NCBI GenBank assembly: GCA_903970575.1
Contig: CAJCJC010000290.1
Span: 1-6,456, forward strand
Reading direction: 5' to 3'
DNA length: 6,456 bases
From: Alphaproteobacteria bacterium
Lineage (GTDB): Bacteria; Pseudomonadota; Alphaproteobacteria; BOG-932; Roseiterribacteraceae
Positions 1 through 5,966 of this stretch are shown here, one piece after another (the stretch's first letter is position 1; each line of letters opens with the position of its first letter). Under the pieces are notes generated by a model. That model was given only the letters and a program-made list of their open reading frames with translations. It was not told the DNA's origin and did no database searches. The position numbers and the translations under genes are program-made.

Positions 1-2730
1 CGCGCCAGTCGCCGCGCGGCATTGCTGGCCGGCGCCGCGGCCATCCTGACGACCGGCCTTGCCGGCGCCCAAACGTCGGCGCCCGACGTTTCCGCCGGCG
101 CGGCCCCGGAACTGGAGGAGATCACGGTCACCGCGACACGCCGAGCGGAAGACATTCAGCGTGTGCCTATCACCATTACCGCCTATAGCCAGGCCCAGAT
201 GGACGAGCAGGGGATTAAGCAGATCGACGATCTCGCCCGCCTGACTCCGGACATTTATTTCACCCATACGACGGGCTCCGCGGGCAACAACATCTCCGAC
301 ATCTCGATCCGCGGCATCTCTTCCGATGTGGGCGCGGCGACGACTGGCATTTATATCGACGACACGCCGGTGCAGACCCGGAATATCGGCTATTTCTCAT
401 CCAACCCCTACCCCAAGATCTTCGATTTGGACCGAGTAGAGGTTTTGCGTGGTCCGCAGGGAACCTTGTTCGGCGCGGGCGCGGAAGGCGGCGCGATTCG
501 TTTCCTGACGCCACAGGCGAGCGTTACGGATTATACCGGCTATTTCCGCAGCGAAATCGCCGATACCGTCAACGGCGATCCAAGCTATGAGGCTGGCCTC
601 GCGGTCGGCGGCCCAATCGTGCAGGACAAGCTCGGTTTCCGCGTCAGCGGCTGGGGCCGCAACGATGGCGGCTATATCGACCATGATTCTCCAGCCACGG
701 GCGCGCTGATCCAGGCGAACGCCAATTATGACATTTCCACCGTCGGAACGGTTGCGTTTCTGTGGGAACCGATCGACGGGCTGAAGATCACGCCGTCGAT
801 TTACTATCAGAACGTCTATGCGCATGACCGCGATCAGTACTGGAACACGCTGAGCAATCCGAACGCCGATCAATTCGCTCAGGCCGCCCGCATCGGGCAA
901 CCATCGCGCGATCAGTTCGGCCTTCCCGCGCTGAAGATCGAGTACGATCTCGATGACGTGTCGATCATTTCCAATACGTCGTATTTTGCCCGGCAGCAGC
1001 AGGAAACGCTCGATTATTCGGATTATCTGGGCGGGCTTATCTACGGCTACATCGGTCCGCTCGTCCATGGAGACCCGTACTTTTATGGCCCGACGGACGT
1101 TCCCTCGGTGGTTGGCCTGGATATCAATCAGCGCGACGTAACCCAGGAATTGCGCGTCCAGTCCAACGATAAGGACGCCCTCATCGTGTGGACCGCGGGC
1201 GCGTTCTATTCCTGGGATAAGCAGAGCCAGCAATCCCTATTCGGCAACGGCCAGCTTTCTATCTTCGGACCCACGCTGATCAACGGCATTCTGGGTCAGC
1301 GCCAGTGGATCGACGGCTATGACGAGCAGATTTCGGGTTATGGCAATATCGACGTCAATCTCTATGACGGCCTTAAGCTGACCGCCGGATTGCGCGTTTC
1401 CAACACAAAGTACAACTATGTCTATAACGCCGACGGCGTGATCAATGGCGGCGTCACGCATAACAGCGGCGCCGAGCAAGAAACGCCGGTCACGCCGAAA
1501 TTCAGCATCTCCTATCAGATCGATCCGGCGAACTTCATTTACGCCACGGCGTCGAAGGGCTTCAGGCCCGGCGGCGCGCAGGAAACCGTGCCGCAGTCTT
1601 TCTGCGGAAAGGACCTCACAACGCTGGGGCTAACCAATGGAAGTCCGCAAACCTATAACTCGGATTCGGTCTGGAGCTATGAAGCGGGCGCCAAGGACGC
1701 GTTCTTTGGCGGCCGCGTGCGGATAGACGCCAGCGCCTATTACATCGACTGGTCGGGCATTCAGCAGAATGTCAGATTGCCGACCTGCGGCTTTACCTAT
1801 GTCGCGAATCTGGGGTCCGCCACCAGCGAGGGTGGAGATTTACAGGCGCGCGTCTTGGTTACGGACGCGCTCTCGGTCGGTGGCAGCGTCGGCTATAATT
1901 CGACGACGGTCGACCAGACCAACAAAGGCGGCAGCGCGGCGATCATCTTCGTAAAGGGCGACCGCATTGGCGGCCCGCCGCTGAATCTGGCGGTCTGGAG
2001 CCAATACAACTTCAAGGTTCTGGGCGACATCGATGCCTATTCGCGCGTCGATTACACCTTCCACAGCCGCACGCCCTCGGTAGACCCAAGGACCTTCGGG
2101 TACGATCCCGGCATCCCCGCCGCCGGGGCGATCAGTTCGCTGTCGCTGCGCGTTGGCGTCACCTTCGACGACTGGAACATCTCGGCCTTCGCTAACAATC
2201 TTACGAACAGCGAAGAGTTCCTGTCCAAGGAGCACGATATCCCAGGGTCGCCGCTTTATTATAACCTGTCCTACCGTCCGACGACGGCCGGGGTCACCGC
2301 CATATACCGCTTCGGTGGTCCAAAGGCGGCCGAGCCGGTTCCGGCAGCCTATGTCCCGCCGCCGCCCGTCGCGGCCGCCCCGTCGGTGGCCAAAAGCTAT
2401 ATGGTCTTCTTCGACTTCAACAAGTCGGATTTGACCCCGCAAGCGGTCGCGATCGTCGATCAGGCGGCCAAGAACGCGGCTCCGGCCAAGGCGACCGAAC
2501 TGATCGTCACCGGCCATACGGACACGGTCGGTTCGGACGCCTACAACATGCGCCTGTCCCGTCGCCGGGCGGAATCGGTGGCGGCCGAACTCGAAAAAAT
2601 GGGGATCAAGTCGAGCGAGATCGAGATCGTGGCCAAGGGAAAGACCGACCTTCTGGTCCCGACCAAGGACGGCGTGCGCGAGCCGCAAAACCGGCGCGTC
2701 ACCATCGTCTATGGCGGCGCGATGTCGTAA
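1..2730 (+). CDS. TonB-dependent receptor with C-terminal OmpA-like peptidoglycan-binding domain (5' end cut by window)
   Basis: Outer-membrane receptor importing a ligand with TonB energy; the ligand is unknown. The frame is open to base 1, so the true start lies upstream; residues here are numbered from the TTG at 22. Arg-rich residues followed by LLAGAAAILTTGLAGA form a signal peptide, probably cut after AGA (about residue 16). A TonB-box-like EEITVTA is at 32-38. The plug follows, with the DRVEVLRGPQGTLFG signature at 137-151. The barrel runs to about 764 and ends in the typical aromatic strand (GVTAIYRF). C528 and C589 could form a loop disulfide. A Pro/Ala linker (about 765-791) leads to an OmpA domain (about 792-902) with YMVFFDFNKSDLT, TGHTD (D834) and LSRRRA (R849); the Asp-Arg spacing of 15 matches family residues that bind diaminopimelate. 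Barrel C-termini face the periplasm, so this domain can reach peptidoglycan. Receptor and OmpA calls are firm; the role of the fusion is inferred. Confidence 0.93.
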   Translation, partial: RASRRAALLAGAAAILTTGLAGAQTSAPDVSAGAAPELEEITVTATRRAEDIQRVPITITAYSQAQMDEQGIKQIDDLARLTPDIYFTHTTGSAGNNISDISIRGISSDVGAATTGIYIDDTPVQTRNIGYFSSNPYPKIFDLDRVEVLRGPQGTLFGAGAEGGAIRFLTPQASVTDYTGYFRSEIADTVNGDPSYEAGLAVGGPIVQDKLGFRVSGWGRNDGGYIDHDSPATGALIQANANYDISTVGTVAFLWEPIDGLKITPSIYYQNVYAHDRDQYWNTLSNPNADQFAQAARIGQPSRDQFGLPALKIEYDLDDVSIISNTSYFARQQQETLDYSDYLGGLIYGYIGPLVHGDPYFYGPTDVPSVVGLDINQRDVTQELRVQSNDKDALIVWTAGAFYSWDKQSQQSLFGNGQLSIFGPTLINGILGQRQWIDGYDEQISGYGNIDVNLYDGLKLTAGLRVSNTKYNYVYNADGVINGGVTHNSGAEQETPVTPKFSISYQIDPANFIYATASKGFRPGGAQETVPQSFCGKDLTTLGLTNGSPQTYNSDSVWSYEAGAKDAFFGGRVRIDASAYYIDWSGIQQNVRLPTCGFTYVANLGSATSEGGDLQARVLVTDALSVGGSVGYNSTTVDQTNKGGSAAIIFVKGDRIGGPPLNLAVWSQYNFKVLGDIDAYSRVDYTFHSRTPSVDPRTFGYDPGIPAAGAISSLSLRVGVTFDDWNISAFANNLTNSEEFLSKEHDIPGSPLYYNLSYRPTTAGVTAIYRFGGPKAAEPVPAAYVPPPPVAAAPSVAKSYMVFFDFNKSDLTPQAVAIVDQAAKNAAPAKATELIVTGHTDTVGSDAYNMRLSRRRAESVAAELEKMGIKSSEIEIVAKGKTDLLVPTKDGVREPQNRRVTIVYGGAMS

Positions 2731-2753
2731 TTTCGAGAGCCAACGCAATGGAA

Positions 2754-2784
2754 ACGGCGCTTCCGCTAGGAGGCGCCGTCTTTC
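2754..2784 (+). terminator. Intrinsic terminator, probably bidirectional, between receptor and oxygenase
   Basis: Twenty-three bases after the receptor stop, ACGGCGCTTCC (2754-2764) pairs with GGAGGCGCCGT (2769-2779) around a GCTA loop. This gives an 11-bp stem with one G-U pair, followed by CTTTC. On the minus strand the same stem is followed by TTTCC, so it could also end transcription from the convergent oxygenase gene. The T-tracts are short but the stem is strong and well placed. Confidence 0.7.
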
Positions 2785-2797
2785 ATGTGCTGGTGGC

Positions 2798-2824
2798 GGA
2801 AGCGATTTCATGGCGCTCGCTTCC
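2798..2824 (-). terminator. Second hairpin immediately after the oxygenase stop codon
   Basis: GGAAGCGA (2798-2805) and TCGCTTCC (2817-2824) form perfect 8-bp arms around an 11-base loop. The arms begin 6 bases beyond the minus-strand stop codon of the oxygenase at 2831. No T-run follows on either strand, so it may be a transcript-end stabilising hairpin or an accessory to the stronger hairpin at 2754-2779, not an independent intrinsic terminator. Confidence 0.4.
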
Positions 2825-2830
2825 TCCGCA

Positions 2831-3775
2831 TCAAAACCCTTGAGCCCGTCGTCGCTCGCTTTCGTGGAGTCGTGGCGTCGTCGGCGGGTAAATCGGCGTT
2901 TCGCCATCCTTTACGCAGGTGGGTAGGCAAGCGATCGGATAGTCGGCGGCGCCGGTAAAGAAAAAGGGGACCGAGAGCCGGGCGACGCCTGGCGGATGCA
3001 CGACACGATGGGGGGTCGACCGATAAAGTTTGTTCGTCCAGCGCTCGATGAGGTCGCCGACATTAACGACGAAACTCCCCGAAATCGGCGTCGCGTGAAT
3101 CCAACCGTCGGTTTCTCGGTCGAACACCTGAAGACCGCCCGCGCCATCCTGTAGAAGCAGGGTCAGCGCGCCGAAATCCGTATGCGCTCCGGCTTCCGCG
3201 CCTTCCTCCGGGTAGCGCACGAGCCTGAGCAGAGCCAATGGCTGATCGCAGAACGCAGCAAAATGGTACTCGGGCAGATCGAGCGAGAGCGCGACGCCAA
3301 CCATCAGCCGCTCGGCGAGCTCATGCATGGCCTCGATGTATCTCTCGACCGTAACCCGAAACTCGGGGAGCGCGGCAGGCCACAAATTCGGGCCTGTTTC
3401 GTCCACCGGATAGTCTCGACCGGCGTAGAACTCTTCCTTGACCGCTTTATAGGCGCCCCCGCTCAACGCACGCCCGCCCATCATCGCATAGCCCCGGCCG
3501 AACGGCGGCGGCGAGGCGATAGCCTGCTTTTCATCGGCGCCGAGCGCAAACAGAGCGCGACCGGCGTCCATAATTCCACTCATCAAATCAGCTTGTACGC
3601 GATGCCCGACAACGTAAAAAAAGCCGCTCCGCACGCAAGCATCCCGGATGTCGCGCGCCATGTCTTGTCTCGCGGCCCGGTCATCTCCGAAGAGCGGGGA
3701 CAGATCGATAATCGGCAATGTTTCCCGATCGACCCGGTCGGCCCGCGGATCGGCCGCGTTTCTGTTTTTCAACAT
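2831..3775 (-). CDS. Isopenicillin-N-synthase-family 2-oxoglutarate/Fe(II)-dependent oxygenase (paralog A)
   Basis: Cytosolic non-haem iron oxygenase of 314 residues, normal for the family. The N-terminal domain opens with LPIIDLSPLFG (20-30) and continues with the GFFYVVGH strand (51-58). The jelly-roll core holds the iron triad H198-x-D200 (GAHTDFGALTLL) and distal H256 (STPHRVV). The 2-oxoglutarate-binding R-x-S is R266/S268 (ARLSVPFFF). NVGDLIERWTN (238-248) is the canonical stretch before the distal His. All catalytic residues are present, so the enzyme should be active. Family members hydroxylate, desaturate or cyclise varied small molecules, and the substrate here cannot be named. The ATG at 3775 has GGAGGG just upstream (3779-3784). 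It could share a transcript with paralog B upstream on the same strand, although 314 bases of repeat-rich DNA separate them. It converges on the receptor gene. Confidence 0.92.
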   Translation of the reverse strand: MLKNRNAADPRADRVDRETLPIIDLSPLFGDDRAARQDMARDIRDACVRSGFFYVVGHRVQADLMSGIMDAGRALFALGADEKQAIASPPPFGRGYAMMGGRALSGGAYKAVKEEFYAGRDYPVDETGPNLWPAALPEFRVTVERYIEAMHELAERLMVGVALSLDLPEYHFAAFCDQPLALLRLVRYPEEGAEAGAHTDFGALTLLLQDGAGGLQVFDRETDGWIHATPISGSFVVNVGDLIERWTNKLYRSTPHRVVHPPGVARLSVPFFFTGAADYPIACLPTCVKDGETPIYPPTTPRLHESERRRAQGF

Positions 3776-3784
3776 ATTCCCTCC

Positions 3785-3823
3785 AGAGTTCTCACGAACA
3801 CCCGATTACCGCACATGAACTCT
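3785..3823 (-). promoter_or_regulatory. Dyad in the leader of oxygenase A, abutting its ribosome-binding site
   Basis: On the minus strand AGAGTTC (3823-3817) is followed 25 bases later by its exact complement GAACTCT (3791-3785), which directly touches the GGAGGG ribosome-binding site (3784-3779). In RNA this would place a 7-bp stem against the initiation region; in DNA it could be a spaced operator. No convincing -35/-10 pair was recognised nearby. The match is short enough to be chance. Confidence 0.28.
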
Positions 3824-3859
3824 CAGGCTTGACTGGCTCGGAAGCTCAAAGATTTGAAA

Positions 3860-3891
3860 CGCGAAGGCGCAGAGACGCGGAGACGCGGAAT
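3860..3891 (+). repeat. Degenerate 8-bp tandem repeat (CGCRGAGA-type), four units
   Basis: Four consecutive octamers read CGCGAAGG, CGCAGAGA, CGCGGAGA and CGCGGAAT. A two-unit version (CACAGAGG CGCGGATA) occurs on the opposite strand at 4039-4024. From memory, this octamer type recurs between genes in many bacterial genomes, often beside GxxExxY genes, and yields spurious peptides such as SASPRLCAF when translated on the opposite strand. That peptide does appear here in the minus-strand frame. Confidence 0.55.
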
Positions 3892-3931
3892 TATGCGGGT
3901 ATTTCGATAGATGACTGGAAGGGAGACCTGT

Positions 3932-3961
3932 CGTTCGACCCTGAGCCCCCGTCGAGTGAAC
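3932..3961. repeat. Copy of a dispersed GTTCGACCCTGAG...GTCGAG...GAAC imperfect palindrome
   Basis: The segment starts CGTTCGACCCTGAGC and ends GTCGAGTGAAC. TTCGAC (3934-3939) pairs imperfectly with GTCGAG (3951-3956), and GTTC with GAAC at the outer ends. It resembles the widespread intergenic repeat recalled as CGTTCGCCCTGAGC...GTCGAAGG. It begins exactly where the neighbouring GxxExxY-like reading frame stops making sense, so it probably marks the breakpoint. The assignment to a dispersed family rests on memory. Confidence 0.4.
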
Positions 3962-4024
3962 CGCGAACGCCGAATCAACGATCTGGCCGGAAATAACATT
4001 CTGTTCGGACAGAGCCTCGGTCAT
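3947..4024 (-). pseudogene. N-terminal remnant of a GxxExxY (PDDEXK_3) protein gene
   Basis: From the ATG at 4024 the minus strand encodes MTEALSEQNVISGQIVDSAF followed by AVHST. This resembles the start of GxxExxY proteins, recalled as an N-terminal helix ending in (I/A)xVHxxLGPG and then GLLESxYE. Here the frame leaves the family pattern right after AVHST: the GPGLLESVYE region, which gives the family its name, and the nuclease-like core are absent, replaced by repeat-derived sequence. A weak GAGG lies 9-12 bases before the ATG. Upstream in frame the sequence reads IEHRGAD, which also recalls the pre-start repeat translation seen at intact copies. The reading is pattern memory over about 25 residues, so it is moderately supported. 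The fragment cannot encode a functional protein. Confidence 0.45.
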
Positions 4025-4056
4025 ATCCGCGCCTCTGTGTTCAATCGCATCCGGCA

Positions 4057-4073
4057 GCCTTCCGGCGGGAGGC
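4057..4073 (-). terminator. Hairpin downstream of oxygenase B, no T-tract
   Basis: On the minus strand GCCTCCC (4073-4067) and GGAAGGC (4063-4057) pair around a GCC loop, 7 bp with one G-U pair, starting 16 bases after the oxygenase B stop. The following bases are TGCCGGATG, not a T-run, so it is at best a weak or Rho-assisted end, or an RNA-stabilising stem. If it does not terminate, oxygenase A could be read from the same transcript. Confidence 0.25.
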
Positions 4074-4089
4074 GCAATATCATGAAGCG

Positions 4090-5103
4090 TCACGCCGCCG
4101 GCTTCCGCGTCTTGTAATACTGCGCCATGTGCTCCCCCACATGGATAGGGGGAAATGCCGGCGCCTCGCCTGGGGCGAGCAGTTCGGGCAAGGGCTCGAC
4201 CACTATATCCCGGTCGGGCACGACGAAGAGCGGGATCGAGAACCGCTCCCGGCCGCGCCGGTTTTTGACCCGGTGCGGGGTGGAGACATAACGGCCGTTA
4301 GACCACCACATCATCATGTTACCGATATTGACGGTGAATCCGCCCGCGACCGGCGGCGCCGAGATCCATTCGCCATCGCGCCGACAAACCTCAAGGCCAC
4401 CATTGGAATCCTGGGCCAGAATCGCGAGCGGCGGGGAATCCGTGTGCGCGACCATGTTCGACATTTCCGCGGCGGCGCCGTCGGGAAGGGGGAGATAATA
4501 GAGCAGATTGGCCTGCGTCAGCGGCTGGGCGTAATACCGCTCGAACCTGTCCTCGGGAAGGCCGAGCCCCAGCGCGAAAGCCTGCAAGAGCATGCGTCCC
4601 AGCCCGGACACGGCGTCGTAATAGGCCATGCAAGTTTCCCGAAAACCCGGCAAGCCCTTGGGCCATTTCATGGGCAGGCTGTAGAGATGGTCATAAGCGG
4701 CGCCGCGCGGCGTCCATTCGGCCTGGAAACGGAATTGCTCGAACATGCGGCTGTTATTGGCGGCCGAACCGGCGGCTGGTTGCGGCAACCAGCCCCGGAA
4801 CCAGTCATCGGTCGCGGCCACGCTTTCCCGCAGGGACGCGGGCGCATGGTAGAAAGCGGCGGATTGGGCGAATATGGCGTCGATCAGTTCAAGCGGCACG
4901 CCATGACCGACAAGGGTGAAAAAACCGATGCTCCCGCTCGCCTCCGCGATTTCGGCGACCACGCGCCGCCGCGCCGCGTCGTCGCCGGCGAGGAACGGCC
5001 CGAAATCGATCAGGGGAATTTCGCCGGGGGCTGGCGCGCGGGCGAGCGTCAGGTCATCCTCGCTCAAGGCGCGCGGGTTCGCGCTCAGAATTTTGGCTTG
5101 CAC
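4090..5103 (-). CDS. Isopenicillin-N-synthase-family 2-oxoglutarate/Fe(II)-dependent oxygenase (paralog B)
   Basis: Second oxygenase of the same superfamily, 337 residues from the GTG at 5103. That start is preferred because AGGGAG (5117-5112) lies 8 bases before it; a TTG at 5133 in the same frame would put the ribosome-binding site inside the gene, and the ATG at 5108 is out of frame. Numbered from the GTG, the N-terminal domain has IPLIDFGPFLAG (29-40) and GFFTLVGHG. The iron ligands are H220-x-D222 (VAHTDSPPLAILAQD) and H277 (STPHRV); the 2-oxoglutarate anchor is R287/S289 (ERFSIPLF). All catalytic residues are present. It differs clearly from paralog A: SPP follows the HxD, and NMMMWWSNGRY replaces the usual GDxLxxxTN stretch before the distal His, so a different substrate is likely. 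It is divergent from the lactonase-like gene across 86 bases. The substrate is unknown. Confidence 0.92.
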   Translation of the reverse strand: MQAKILSANPRALSEDDLTLARAPAPGEIPLIDFGPFLAGDDAARRRVVAEIAEASGSIGFFTLVGHGVPLELIDAIFAQSAAFYHAPASLRESVAATDDWFRGWLPQPAAGSAANNSRMFEQFRFQAEWTPRGAAYDHLYSLPMKWPKGLPGFRETCMAYYDAVSGLGRMLLQAFALGLGLPEDRFERYYAQPLTQANLLYYLPLPDGAAAEMSNMVAHTDSPPLAILAQDSNGGLEVCRRDGEWISAPPVAGGFTVNIGNMMMWWSNGRYVSTPHRVKNRRGRERFSIPLFVVPDRDIVVEPLPELLAPGEAPAFPPIHVGEHMAQYYKTRKPAA

Positions 5104-5142
5104 GACATGATCTCCCTGAAAATGGCGTCTCAATTTATGGAC

Positions 5143-5170
5143 TATACCGCTTGTGACGCGGTGCTTTTTT
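5143..5170 (+). promoter_or_regulatory. Dyad plus T6 in the divergent control region, leader of the hydrolase gene
   Basis: The 86-base divergent spacer (5104-5189) holds ACCGC (5146-5150) and GCGGT (5158-5162) around a 7-base loop, then GC and TTTTTT (5165-5170), 19 bases before the hydrolase ATG. It is laid out like a small attenuator reading rightward. The 17-bp dyad could equally be an operator shared by the two divergent genes. The stem is only 5-6 bp. An A/T-rich patch (5130-5146, with TATAGT on the minus strand) could hold -10 elements, but no -35 partner at proper spacing was found. Confidence 0.35.
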
Positions 5171-5178
5171 GTGTCGGC

Positions 5179-5184
5179 GGAGGA
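5179..5184 (+). promoter_or_regulatory. Ribosome-binding site fixing the hydrolase start
   Basis: GGAGGA lies 5 bases before the ATG at 5190. It decides in favour of that ATG over the in-frame TTG at 5169, which would place this site inside the gene and add seven residues with no family counterpart. Confidence 0.75.
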
Positions 5185-5189
5185 TACGC

Positions 5190-5966
5190 ATGACGACCAT
5201 CCGCCGGCTCTATGTGCTGCTCTGCGGCTTCGAGATTATTCCGAAAACGATTTCGACCCGCGACCTCGGCGGGCGGTTTATTCTGAGCGAGCCGATTTGC
5301 GCCTATCTGCTTTACACCACGACGGGATGGGTGCTGCTGGATTGCGGCGTCAACCCCCGCAACCTGCGGGAGCCGGCGCGGCTGCGAACCCATTACCTCG
5401 ACCATGGCATCACGCCACCCATCGTCCGCGCCGAGCACGAGATGGAGCGCCAGTTCGCGGAGATCGGCATCGGCTTTGGCGACGTGTCGCATGTGATCCT
5501 GTCGCATCTGCATTTCGATCATTCTGGCTATCTGCGCCATTTCACGCATGCGCGGATTTCGATCCAGCGGCGGGAGCTTGACTTCGCGTTCGGGGGCCAA
5601 ACCAGCTTTGCCTATATCCAGGACGATTATGACGATCCCGCGCTCAATTGGCGTCCGATGGACGGCGACTGGGAGGCGCAGCCCGGCCTGACGCTCCTGG
5701 ATACGCGCGGCCATACAGAGGGGCATCAATCGGCGGTGATCGAGTTGCCCAACAGCGGGTCGGTCATCCTGCCATTCGACGCCGGCGATCTTCAGGAAAA
5801 TTTCGACCGGGAAATCCTGCCGGGCGAAAGCTGCGACGACGCGGCGGCCCTGGCTTCCATCCGCAGGCTGAAGCGGATTACCGCGGAGCGCGACGGGCGC
5901 ATGATCCTGTTCCACGACCCCGTCGCCATTCAACAGACCCGCCTGGCGCCGGAGTTTTACGACTAG
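5190..5966 (+). CDS. Metallo-beta-lactamase-fold hydrolase, AHL-lactonase/pyridoxolactonase-like
   Basis: A 258-residue binuclear-zinc hydrolase with no signal peptide, so cytosolic. Metal ligands are all visible: H106-L-H108-F-D110-H111 (SHLHFDHSG), H175 (TRGHTEGHQS), D197 (LPFDAGD) and H242 (ILFHDP). The gaps between them (69, 22, 45) closely follow AiiA-type AHL lactonases (H104, H169, D191, H235). The flanking QENFDRE and the SIRRLKRI helix also align with AiiA. The AiiA Tyr194, three residues after the bridging Asp and implicated in lactone binding and catalysis, is replaced by D200. Family members open lactone rings (AHLs, 4-pyridoxolactone) or hydrolyse other esters; the altered pocket argues against a confident quorum-quenching call. 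It is divergent from oxygenase B and its stop overlaps that of the ABC ATPase gene. Confidence 0.88.
   Translation: MTTIRRLYVLLCGFEIIPKTISTRDLGGRFILSEPICAYLLYTTTGWVLLDCGVNPRNLREPARLRTHYLDHGITPPIVRAEHEMERQFAEIGIGFGDVSHVILSHLHFDHSGYLRHFTHARISIQRRELDFAFGGQTSFAYIQDDYDDPALNWRPMDGDWEAQPGLTLLDTRGHTEGHQSAVIELPNSGSVILPFDAGDLQENFDREILPGESCDDAAALASIRRLKRITAERDGRMILFHDPVAIQQTRLAPEFYD

Larger units (their letters stand above)
3854..4044. repeat. Repeat-flanked cassette remnant with inward-facing TTGAA-led ends
   Basis: The stretch between the two oxygenases is bounded by related sequences pointing inward. On the plus strand from 3854 it reads TTGAAACGCGAAGGCGCAGA. On the minus strand from 4044 it reads TTGAACACAGAGGCGCGGAT. 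Allowing a one-base gap after TTGAA, about 15 of 20 positions agree. Between them lie a GxxExxY-like N-terminal fragment and a separate dispersed repeat. From memory, intact GxxExxY genes in many genomes carry such CACAGAGGC/CGCAGAGAC flanks, so this looks like a shortened copy of such a cassette. No target-site duplication is evident outside the ends. Mobility is not shown. Confidence 0.42.

Noticed and set aside
1840..2907. Long minus-strand open frame opposite the receptor gene.
   Set aside because: Arg/Asp/Gly-rich composition with no motif, and it lies antisense to the well-supported barrel and OmpA domains; a high-GC shadow.
3182..3832. Plus-strand open frame of 216 codons opposite oxygenase A.
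   Set aside because: Antisense to a complete oxygenase and without recognisable features.
4001..4012. Small hairpin CTGT-TCGG-ACAG in the intergenic region.
   Set aside because: Only 4-5 bp, no T-tract, and falls inside the GxxExxY-like remnant reading frame.
4045..4056. TGCCGGATGCGA on the minus strand resembles the core of enterobacterial REP elements.
   Set aside because: A single short match with no paired second unit, in DNA that looks alphaproteobacterial; likely chance.
3806..4093. A 95-codon minus-strand frame whose GTG overlaps the oxygenase B stop (GTGA), suggesting a translationally coupled small gene.
   Set aside because: Only about 25 residues in its middle resemble a known family; the second half is translated repeat sequence (SASPRLCAF type). 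Better explained as a decayed GxxExxY cassette.
4133..4153. TCCCCC-N9-GGGGGA inverted repeat (minus strand) near the end of oxygenase B.
   Set aside because: Lies inside coding sequence (FPPIHVGEH) and is accounted for by the codons; no T-run or spacing suggests a signal.
4129..5193. Long plus-strand open frame opposite oxygenase B.
   Set aside because: Antisense to a gene with all catalytic motifs; the product shows no recognisable domain.
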